This document shows, piece by piece, positions 26,128 to 32,841 of a DNA stretch of 64,000 nucleotides (position 1 is the stretch's first letter; each line of letters opens with the position of its first letter). The translations under genes were made by a program, and so were the position numbers. Below the pieces are notes generated by a model. The model made no database searches. It saw only the letters and a list, made by a program, of their open reading frames with translations, and had not been told where the DNA came from. The stretch is from Azospirillum sp. TSH100 (lineage in GTDB: Bacteria > Pseudomonadota > Alphaproteobacteria > Azospirillales > Azospirillaceae), in contig NZ_CP039634.1 of assembly GCF_004923295.1 (NCBI RefSeq), positions 1,578,001 to 1,642,000 on the forward strand, given 5' to 3'.

Positions 26128-26279
26128 TATCTATCCGTGAATTGCTAAGCCACTGTAAGGCAACAGCTTTTCGCAGGTGCATCAAAAGGGGTGATGGACC
26201 GGTTCCAAAAAGAACGGCGCGCGGCGGGACCGCAGACGCCGACACCCCGCCTTGTGTGTCCGGGAGGAGTTAGCGGCGC

Positions 26280-26906
26280 GTGTCCATTGCCGTCGATCAC
26301 ACCGTGCCCCCCGCGATCGCGGAGGAGGAGCTGTTCCGTGCGCAGGTCTATGCTCTGCTGGCGCGCCTGCTCGCGCGTGCGCCCGATGCGGCGTTCCTGA
26401 GCGCGCTGGGCGAGCTGGCTGGGGAGGGCGGCGAGTTCGGTGCGGCGCTCGACCGGCTGGCCGACGCGGCGCGCGGCAGCGACCCGGCGGCGGTGGAAGA
26501 GGAATTCACCACCCTCTTCATCGGTGTCGGTGGCAGCGAGCGCACCCCCTACGGGTCCTTCTACCTGACCGGTTTCCTGAACGAGAAGCCGCTGGCGGAG
26601 CTGCGCGCCGACATGGCGCGGCTGGGCATCGCCCGTGCCGACGACGTGTCGGAACCGGAAGACCACATCGCCGCCCTGTGCGAGATGATGGCCGGCCTGA
26701 TCGGCGGCGAATTCGCGCCGGAGGAGGACGGCATCGTTGGCCTCGACGGACAGCGGACATTTTTCGATCGCCACGTCGGCTCCTGGGCCGGGCGGTTCTT
26801 CGCGGATTTGGAGACCTCGCCGTCGGCCCGCTTCTATCGGGCGGTCGGTGCGGTCGGACTGGGTTTTCTGGCGGTCGAGGCGCGCGCCTTCGACCTTGCG
26901 GCCTGA
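26280..26906 (+). CDS. TorD/DmsD-like cytoplasmic chaperone for FDH, 208 aa
   Basis: All-helical redox-enzyme maturation protein (TorD family). Signs are EEELFRAQVYALLARLL at the N terminus, VEEEFTTLFIGVGGSERTPYGSFYLTG in the centre (core YGSFYLTGF), and EPEDHIAALCEMMAGL. The family holds the Tat signal of a molybdoenzyme until cofactor insertion. It begins with GTG after GGGAGGAG. It is the first gene of the FDH operon, 17 bases before the small Tat-signal protein. Confidence 0.85.
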   Translation: MSIAVDHTVPPAIAEEELFRAQVYALLARLLARAPDAAFLSALGELAGEGGEFGAALDRLADAARGSDPAAVEEEFTTLFIGVGGSERTPYGSFYLTGFLNEKPLAELRADMARLGIARADDVSEPEDHIAALCEMMAGLIGGEFAPEEDGIVGLDGQRTFFDRHVGSWAGRFFADLETSPSARFYRAVGAVGLGFLAVEARAFDLAA

Positions 26907-26923
26907 AGGTGAGGAGCGAAGCC

Positions 26924-27175
26924 ATGACGCGGAACGCGGTCAAAGCCACGGATGAAGCAGTCAAACAGGGCAGGGATACGCAGAGCAAGGACAAGGGGCT
27001 CGCCCGGCGCGACCTGTTCCGCGTCGCCGGTCTCGGGGCTGGCGCGCTCGGCGCCGTCGCCGCCGGCGTGACCGCCACCGGTGGCGCGGCCGAGGCCGCC
27101 CCGGCTGAGACGACCTCCACGGGCTACCGCGAGACCGACCATGTCCGGAAGGTCTACGAAGTCAGCCGCTTCTAA
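26924..27175 (+). CDS. Small Tat-signal protein of FDH operon, 83 aa
   Basis: A short protein with a twin-arginine signal in its middle: LARRDLFRVAGLGAGALGAVAAG at residues ~26-48, quoted here as ARRDLFRVAGLGAGALG. Only ~30 residues follow, ending TDHVRKVYEVSRF. This fits the FDH-region small Tat proteins annotated in many proteobacterial FDH operons, probably a small subunit or escort exported with the enzyme. The ATG follows GGTGAGGAG. Translation of it and the catalytic subunit is separated by 13 bases. Confidence 0.78.
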   Translation: MTRNAVKATDEAVKQGRDTQSKDKGLARRDLFRVAGLGAGALGAVAAGVTATGGAAEAAPAETTSTGYRETDHVRKVYEVSRF

Positions 27176-27188
27176 GAGGAACGCCCCG

Positions 27189-30089
27189 ATGCTCATCAAG
27201 AAAAGCTCGGCCACCTCCGGCGGCCGCCGTCTCGCCCGCACCCTGACCCAGACGCTGGCATCATCCACCGGCGTCACTGTCGACCGCCGCGCCTTCCTGC
27301 GCACCTCCGGCATTGCCGCCGGCGGCGCCGCGCTGGCCTCCGCCATGCCCTTCGGCATGGTGAAGAAGGCCGACGCCGCCACCGCGGCCGCCGTCGCCGG
27401 CGCGCCGGTGAAGCAGGTCAAGTCGGTCTGCACCCACTGCTCGGTCGGCTGCACCGTGGTGGCCGAGGTGCAGAACGGCGTCTGGATCGGGCAGGAGCCC
27501 GGCTTCGACAGCCCGATCAACCTGGGTTCGCACTGCGCCAAGGGCGCTTCGGTGCGCGAACACGCCCATGGCGAACGCCGCCTGCGCTATCCGATGAAGA
27601 TGGTAGACGGCAAGTGGACCCGGATCAGCTGGGATCAGGCGATCGAGGAGGTCGGTTCCAAGCTGCTGGCGATCCGCGAGCAGTCCGGCCCGGATTCGGT
27701 GTTCTGGCTCGGCTCGGCCAAGCACAGCAACGAGCAGGCCTATCTGTTCCGCAAATTCGCCGCGCTGTGGGGCACCAACAACGTCGACCATCAGGCGCGC
27801 ATCTGCCACTCCACCACCGTGGCCGGCGTGGCCAACGTCTGGGGCTACGGCGCCATGACGAACAGCTACAACGACATCCAGAAGTCGCGGGCGCTGTTCT
27901 TCATCGGCTCCAACGCCGCCGAGGCGCATCCCGTCGCCATGATGCATGTGCTGAAGGCGAAGGAGCAGAACGCCGCTCCGCTGATCGTCGCCGATCCGCG
28001 CTTCACCCGCACCGCCGCCCACGCCAACGAATATATCCGCTTCCGTCCCGGCACCGATGTGGCGCTGGTCTGGGGCATCCTCTGGCACATCCTCCAGAAC
28101 GGCTGGGAGGACAAGGACTATATCGCCCGGCGCGTCTACGGCTTCGACGACATCCGCGCCGAGGTCGCCAAATGGACGCCGGAAGAGGTGGAGCGTGTCA
28201 CCGGCGTTCCGGGTTCGCAGCTGCACCGCGTCGCCCGCACGCTGGCCTCCAACCGGCCGGGCACGCTGGTCTGGTGCATGGGCGGCACCCAGCACCACAT
28301 CGGCAACAACAACACCCGCGCCTATTGCGTGCTCCAGCTGGCGCTGGGCAATGTCGGCGTGTCGGGCGGCGGCACCAACATCTTCCGCGGCCACGACAAT
28401 GTGCAGGGTGCGACCGACTTCGGCGTCACCTCGGACAGCCTGCCCGGCTATTACGGTCTGGCGGAGGGCGCGTGGCGCCACTGGGCGCGCGTCTGGGATC
28501 TCCCCTATGATGGCCTCCAGAAGCGCTTCGGGTCGAAAGCGCTGATGGAGAGCACCGGCATCCCGGTGTCGCGCTGGTTCGATGGCGTGCTGGAAGCCAA
28601 GGAGAATCTGGACCAGCCGAACCCGGTCAAGGGCATGGTCTTCTGGGGCCACGCGCCGAACAGCCAGGTCCGTCTGCCCGACATGAAGAAGGCGATGGAG
28701 AAGCTGGAGCTGCTGGTCGTCGTCGATCCCTATCCGACGATGACCGCGGTGCTGCCCGACCGCAAGAACGACTTCTATCTGCTGCCGGCGGCGACCCAGT
28801 TCGAGACCTCCGGCTCCGCCACCGCGTCGAACCGGTCTGTCCAATGGCGCGACAAGATCGTCGAGCCGCTGTTCGAGGCGAAGACCGACCACGAGATCAT
28901 GTATCTCTTCGCCAGGAAGTTCGGCTTCGCGGCGGATCTCTGCAAGAACATCAAGGTCAACGGCAACGAGCCGCTGGTCGAGGATATCACCCGCGAATGG
29001 AACCGCGGCATGTGGTCGGTCGGCTACACCGGCCAGTCGCCGGAGCGTCTGAAGCTGCACATGCAGCATCAGGCCACCTTCGACAAGACGACCCTGCGCG
29101 CCGTCGGCGGCCCGTGCGACGGCGATTACTTCGGTCTGCCCTGGCCCTGTTGGGGCACGCCGGAGATGAAGCATCCGGGCTCCGCCAACCTCTACGACAC
29201 CTCGCTGCCGGTCGCCCAGGGCGGCGGTGCCTTCCGCGCCCGCTTCGGGGTTGAGCGCAACGGCGTGACGCTGCTGGCCGAGGGCTCCTATCCGGAAGGG
29301 TCGGAGATCAAGGACGGCTATCCGGAAGTCACCATGGCGATGCTCCAGAAGCTGGGCTTCGACGCCGACCTGACGCCGGAGGAACTGGCGGTCATCCAGA
29401 AGATCGGCGGTGACAAGATCGGTGCGGTGTCCTGGACCACCGACCTGTCGGGCGGCATCCAGCGCGTGGCGATCAAGCACGGCCTGAACCCGCCGGGCAA
29501 CGCCAAGGCCCGTTGCGTCGCCTGGAACTTCCCGGACCCGGTTCCGATCCACCGCGAGCCGCTCTACACCCCGCGCCGCGATCTGGTGGCCAGCTATCCG
29601 ACCTACAAGGACACCAAGTCCTGGCGCGTGCCGACGCTCTACAAGTCCATCCAGGACCGCGACGTGTCGAAGGAATACCCGATCATCCTCACCTCCGGCC
29701 GTCTGGTCGAATATGAGGGCGGCGGCGACGAGACGCGGTCGAACCCCTGGCTGGCCGAGTTGCAGCAGGACATGTTCGTCGAGATCAACCCGTTCGACGC
29801 CAACAATGCCGGCGTCAAGGACGGCCAGCTGGTCTGGGTCGAAGGCCCGGAAAAGGGCAAGGTGAAGGTCAAGGCGATGGTGACCGAGCGTGTCGGCCGC
29901 GGCGTTGCCTTCATGCCCTTCCATTTCGGCGGCGTGTATCAGGGGCAGGATCTGCGCTCGAAATACCCGGCCGGGGCCGACCCGATCGTGCTGGGCGAGG
30001 CCGCCAACACGGCGACCACCTACGGCTACGACTCGGTGACCCAGATGCAGGAAACCAAGACCACCCTTTGCCGCATCCAGGCGGCCTGA
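27189..30089 (+). CDS. Formate dehydrogenase catalytic (alpha) subunit, Mo/W-bis-MGD, cysteine type, 966 aa
   Basis: Oxidises formate to CO2 in the periplasm. A Tat signal with DRRAFLR lies at residues 32-38. One [4Fe-4S] cluster is bound by C81, C84, C88 and C116. The catalytic segment HQARICHSTTVAG has Cys206 followed by His207, where E. coli FdnG has selenocysteine. RNG-type cofactor motifs such as TGVPGSQLHRVART and NPWLAELQQDMFVEINP occur later. The start is the ATG after AGAGGAACG; the upstream open frame is antisense-like noise. It is followed by the Fe-S subunit and the cytochrome b subunit, so it is a membrane-linked, quinone-reducing enzyme. Confidence 0.95.
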   Translation: MLIKKSSATSGGRRLARTLTQTLASSTGVTVDRRAFLRTSGIAAGGAALASAMPFGMVKKADAATAAAVAGAPVKQVKSVCTHCSVGCTVVAEVQNGVWIGQEPGFDSPINLGSHCAKGASVREHAHGERRLRYPMKMVDGKWTRISWDQAIEEVGSKLLAIREQSGPDSVFWLGSAKHSNEQAYLFRKFAALWGTNNVDHQARICHSTTVAGVANVWGYGAMTNSYNDIQKSRALFFIGSNAAEAHPVAMMHVLKAKEQNAAPLIVADPRFTRTAAHANEYIRFRPGTDVALVWGILWHILQNGWEDKDYIARRVYGFDDIRAEVAKWTPEEVERVTGVPGSQLHRVARTLASNRPGTLVWCMGGTQHHIGNNNTRAYCVLQLALGNVGVSGGGTNIFRGHDNVQGATDFGVTSDSLPGYYGLAEGAWRHWARVWDLPYDGLQKRFGSKALMESTGIPVSRWFDGVLEAKENLDQPNPVKGMVFWGHAPNSQVRLPDMKKAMEKLELLVVVDPYPTMTAVLPDRKNDFYLLPAATQFETSGSATASNRSVQWRDKIVEPLFEAKTDHEIMYLFARKFGFAADLCKNIKVNGNEPLVEDITREWNRGMWSVGYTGQSPERLKLHMQHQATFDKTTLRAVGGPCDGDYFGLPWPCWGTPEMKHPGSANLYDTSLPVAQGGGAFRARFGVERNGVTLLAEGSYPEGSEIKDGYPEVTMAMLQKLGFDADLTPEELAVIQKIGGDKIGAVSWTTDLSGGIQRVAIKHGLNPPGNAKARCVAWNFPDPVPIHREPLYTPRRDLVASYPTYKDTKSWRVPTLYKSIQDRDVSKEYPIILTSGRLVEYEGGGDETRSNPWLAELQQDMFVEINPFDANNAGVKDGQLVWVEGPEKGKVKVKAMVTERVGRGVAFMPFHFGGVYQGQDLRSKYPAGADPIVLGEAANTATTYGYDSVTQMQETKTTLCRIQAA

Positions 30090-30107
30090 CGCGCGGGAGT
30101 TTGAACC

Positions 30108-30785
30108 ATGGCCCGGATGAAATTCCTGTGCGACGCCGAACGCTGCATCGAGTGCAACGCCTGCGTCACCGCCTGCAAGAACGAGCATGAGATCCCCTGG
30201 GGCATCAACCGCCGCCGCGTCGTGACCATCAACGACGGCAAGCCGGGGGAGCGGACCATCTCGGTCGCCTGCATGCATTGCTCCGACGCGCCCTGCAAGG
30301 CGGTCTGCCCGGTCGACTGCTTCTATCAGACCGACGAAGGCGTGGTGCTGCACAACAAGGACCTGTGCATCGGCTGCGGTTACTGCTTCTACGCCTGCCC
30401 GTTCGGCGCGCCGCAGTATCCGCAGGCCGGCAATTTCGGCACGCGCGGCAAGATGGACAAGTGCACCTTCTGCTCCGGCGGTCCGGAGCCCGACAATTCG
30501 GAGGCCGAGTTCAAGAAGTACGGCCGCAACCGTCTGGCCGAAGGCAAGCTGCCGCTCTGCGCCGAGATGTGCTCGACCAAGGCGCTGCTGGCCGGCGATG
30601 CCGACAAGGTGTCGGACATCTACCGCGAGCGCGTCGCCGCCCGTGGTTTCGGGTCCGGCGCCTGGGGCTGGGGCACCGCCTACCAGACCAAGTCGGGCCA
30701 GGAGCGCGGCCAGCCCGGCGGCTCGCTGTTCCAGGGCACCGGCGGTCCTGCCGGCGGCCCGCCCCTTCAGAAGCAGGGGCTGTGA
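30108..30785 (+). CDS. Formate dehydrogenase iron-sulfur (beta) subunit, 225 aa
   Basis: Four ferredoxin-like [4Fe-4S] motifs: CIECNACVTACKNE, CMHCSDAPCKAVCPVDC, CIGCGYCFYACPFGAP and a split CTFC ... CAEMC. This arrangement matches FdnH/FdoH. It is shorter than the E. coli protein (~290) and has no C-terminal transmembrane helix; instead it ends in a flexible Gly/Gln-rich tail. It transfers electrons from the catalytic subunit to the cytochrome b subunit. The stop overlaps the GTG of the next gene by four bases. Confidence 0.93.
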   Translation: MARMKFLCDAERCIECNACVTACKNEHEIPWGINRRRVVTINDGKPGERTISVACMHCSDAPCKAVCPVDCFYQTDEGVVLHNKDLCIGCGYCFYACPFGAPQYPQAGNFGTRGKMDKCTFCSGGPEPDNSEAEFKKYGRNRLAEGKLPLCAEMCSTKALLAGDADKVSDIYRERVAARGFGSGAWGWGTAYQTKSGQERGQPGGSLFQGTGGPAGGPPLQKQGL

Positions 30786-30979
30786 CGGTGGCGGTGACCG
30801 TCATTCGGACCGTTCTGGCGTTCGGCGCCGTCATCCTGCTGGCGGGTTGCCAGGAGGATGGGGCGCCGCGTCCGGTCCATCTGGACAAGGGCGTCTATCA
30901 GGGCGCGGCCGACACGCCGCGCACCGCGGACGAGGTGCGGGCGCTGCAACAGCGCACCGCCTATCAGGGTGTGCGATAG
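30782..30979 (+). CDS. Small lipoprotein in FDH operon, 65 aa
   Basis: Type II signal peptide with lipobox LLAGC (Cys at residue ~21), then about 44 residues including VYQGAADTPRTADEVRAL and ending AYQGVR. The GTG is within the stop of the Fe-S subunit (GTGA), which implies translational coupling. Small lipoproteins at this position occur in several proteobacterial FDH operons. Function is unknown; it may anchor or position the periplasmic enzyme. I am confident of the frame, less so of the role. Confidence 0.72.
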   Translation: MTVAVTVIRTVLAFGAVILLAGCQEDGAPRPVHLDKGVYQGAADTPRTADEVRALQQRTAYQGVR

Positions 30980-30989
30980 GGAGCGTCCG

Positions 30990-32048
30990 ATGGAAGGTCA
31001 TCGCATCAAGGCGGCACTCGCCGCCCTGCTGATCGGGATCGGTCTTGCCGGTGGCTCCGCGCTGCCGGCCGCCGCCCAGTCAAGCGTCCGCATCGGCGGG
31101 CCGGTGGCGGAGCAGCAGGTCGACCGCGACGGGCCGATGGTGCCGACCCAGATCCCGGGCCAGAGCCGTGGCGACAGCTGGCACGGCATCCGCCTGGGCG
31201 AGCAGGGCACCGTCTCCATTCCCAACAAGCAGGCCGGCGTCCTGATCCAGTCCGAAGGCGAGGCGTGGCGCGCCGTGCGCAACGGTCCGCTCAGCCAGTA
31301 TGGCAGCTGGGTGCTGGGCGGCATCCTGGCTCTGCTGGTGCTGTTCTTCGTGGTGCGCGGGCGCATCCGCATCGACGGCCAGAAGACCGGCCGCACCATC
31401 GAGCGCTTCAACGCCTTCGAGCGTGGCGTCCATTGGATGACCGCCGGCAGCTTCGTCGTGCTCGCGGTTTCCGGCCTGAACCTGCTCTACGGCCGCCATA
31501 CGCTGCTGCCGCTGATCGGGCCGGAGCCCTTCGCCGCGCTCAGCTATTACGGCAAGCTTGCGCATAACTTCCTGGGCTTCGCCTTCATCCTGGGCGTGGC
31601 GCTGATCTTCGTCATGTGGGCCAAGCACAATATCCCGTCGCGCCACGACCTGATCTGGTTCCTGAAGGCGGGCGGCCTGTTCTCCAGGGGCGTCCACCCG
31701 CCGGCGCACAAGTTCAACGGCGGCCAGAAGGTGATCTTCTGGTCCACCGTGGTCGGCGGTGCGGCGCTGGGCTTCACCGGCGTCCAGCTGGTCTTCCCCT
31801 TCAGCTTCGCCACGCTGGAGGAACTGCAACTCTTCCAACTGGCGCATGCCGCGATCGCCGTGATCATGATCGCCATCATCCTGGCGCACATCTACATCGG
31901 TTCCGTCGGCATGGAAGGCGCCTTCGCCGCCATGGGCGACGGTCAGGTCGAGCTGCAATGGGCGCGCGAGCACCATTCGCTGTGGGTCGAGGAGGTGACT
32001 GGCGAAAAGGTGCGCCATGGGCCTCACCACGGGACTCCGGCGGAGTAG
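30990..32048 (+). CDS. Formate dehydrogenase cytochrome b (gamma) subunit, 352 aa
   Basis: Membrane anchor and quinone-reducing subunit. A signal peptide (residues 1-28, ending AAAQS) is followed by a periplasmic stretch, then TM1 at ~104-124 (VLGGILALLVLFFVV), TM2 at ~150-168 with RGVHWMTAG (haem His), TM3 at ~195-215 (KLAHNFLGFAFILGV) and TM4-5 near 255-310 with LAHAAIAVIMIAIILAHIYIG. The repeated His residues fit two b-type haems. The ATG follows a GGGAG. The start is 10 bases after the lipoprotein stop. The C terminus is His-rich (HGPHHG). Confidence 0.92.
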   Translation: MEGHRIKAALAALLIGIGLAGGSALPAAAQSSVRIGGPVAEQQVDRDGPMVPTQIPGQSRGDSWHGIRLGEQGTVSIPNKQAGVLIQSEGEAWRAVRNGPLSQYGSWVLGGILALLVLFFVVRGRIRIDGQKTGRTIERFNAFERGVHWMTAGSFVVLAVSGLNLLYGRHTLLPLIGPEPFAALSYYGKLAHNFLGFAFILGVALIFVMWAKHNIPSRHDLIWFLKAGGLFSRGVHPPAHKFNGGQKVIFWSTVVGGAALGFTGVQLVFPFSFATLEELQLFQLAHAAIAVIMIAIILAHIYIGSVGMEGAFAAMGDGQVELQWAREHHSLWVEEVTGEKVRHGPHHGTPAE

Positions 32049-32108
32049 GGGGCTGTCTGATCGTCCGCGTCGGTTCCCCTTGACCCTTATCGCACACCGT
32101 GGCCCCCT

Positions 32109-32134
32109 GGCGCTTCCGCCACCCCGGAAGCGCC
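32109..32134 (+). terminator. Hairpin after FDH operon that includes the aldolase ribosome site
   Basis: Perfect 9-base stem GGCGCTTCC / GGAAGCGCC with an 8-base loop, 60 bases after the FDH gamma stop. There is no T run. The right arm contains GGAAG, the only ribosome-site candidate for the class II aldolase gene 8 bases later. It can therefore act as a weak terminator or as a translational control element. Confidence 0.5.
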
Positions 32135-32138
32135 TGCC

Positions 32139-32834
32139 ATGACCTCGCACCTCATCGAACGCCAGGCCGTCATCGACGGCTGCCTCGCCATGAACCGGCT
32201 GGGCATCAATCAGGGCATGTCGGGGAACCTGTCGCACCGGATCGACGGCGGTTTCCTGGTCACGCCGACCAGCATGCCCTATGACGCCATGACCCCGGCC
32301 GACATCGTCGAGATGGGTTTCGACGGCACCTATCTCGGCGACCACCGCCCGTCATCGGAATGGCGCATCCACCGCGATATCCTGCGGGCAAGGCCGGACG
32401 TGACGGTCGTCCTCCACGCCCACCCGACCTTCGCTACCGCACTTGCTGTGCATGGCCGCCCCATTCCGTCCTTCCATTACATGGTGGCTCTGGCCGGCGG
32501 TGACTCGATCCGTTGCGCGCCCTACGCCACTTTCGGCACGCAGGAACTGTCCGACCACGCCCTGGCGGCGCTGGAGGGGCGGCTGGCCTGTCTGCTGGCC
32601 AATCACGGCATGATCGTGCTGGGCAGCAGCGTACAGTCCGCCCTGTCGCTGGCGGTGGAGGTCGAGACGCTGGCCCGCCAGTATCTCTATGCCCAGCAGT
32701 TTGGCGAGCCGGTGATCCTGCCGCCGGAGGAGATTGCGCGGGTGGCGGAGAAGATGCGGCGGATGAAGTACGGCCAACCGGTGGACGACGGCGACGCGCC
32801 GGACGATACGGCGCGTCCGCGCTCCTCTGATTAA
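32139..32834 (+). CDS. Class II aldolase/adducin family protein, 231 aa
   Basis: Zn-dependent aldolase fold of the L-fuculose-phosphate/ribulose-phosphate group. NQGMSGNLSHRI near residue 24 is the phosphate-binding loop, the Zn ligands are HAHP near residue 90 and LANHGMIVLG near residue 152, and SEWRIHRDIL holds the acid residue. The lysine-rich tail suggests a soluble protein. The substrate is unknown. It lies directly downstream of the FDH operon but does not look linked to formate metabolism. Confidence 0.88.
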   Translation: MTSHLIERQAVIDGCLAMNRLGINQGMSGNLSHRIDGGFLVTPTSMPYDAMTPADIVEMGFDGTYLGDHRPSSEWRIHRDILRARPDVTVVLHAHPTFATALAVHGRPIPSFHYMVALAGGDSIRCAPYATFGTQELSDHALAALEGRLACLLANHGMIVLGSSVQSALSLAVEVETLARQYLYAQQFGEPVILPPEEIARVAEKMRRMKYGQPVDDGDAPDDTARPRSSD

Positions 32835-32841
32835 GGGCCGA

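Larger units (their letters stand above)
25822..26279. other. Gene-free region (458 bp) before the FDH structural operon
   Basis: Besides repeat copy 2 it holds an unusually AT-rich stretch at about 25970-26200. A short inverted repeat TAAGGAC (26022-26028) / GTCCTTA (26090-26096) lies just ahead of a promoter-like sequence. I see no ORF with a ribosome site. This is most likely the regulatory region of the FDH operon. Confidence 0.5.

Noticed and set aside
27789..27806. Selenocysteine codon in FDH
   Set aside because: The codon is TGC, and no TGA lies in the frame before the stop.
27261..30353. Minus-strand 1030-codon open frame over the FDH catalytic gene
   Set aside because: Shadow of a highly biased coding frame. 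The plus-strand gene has Tat, cluster and catalytic motifs.
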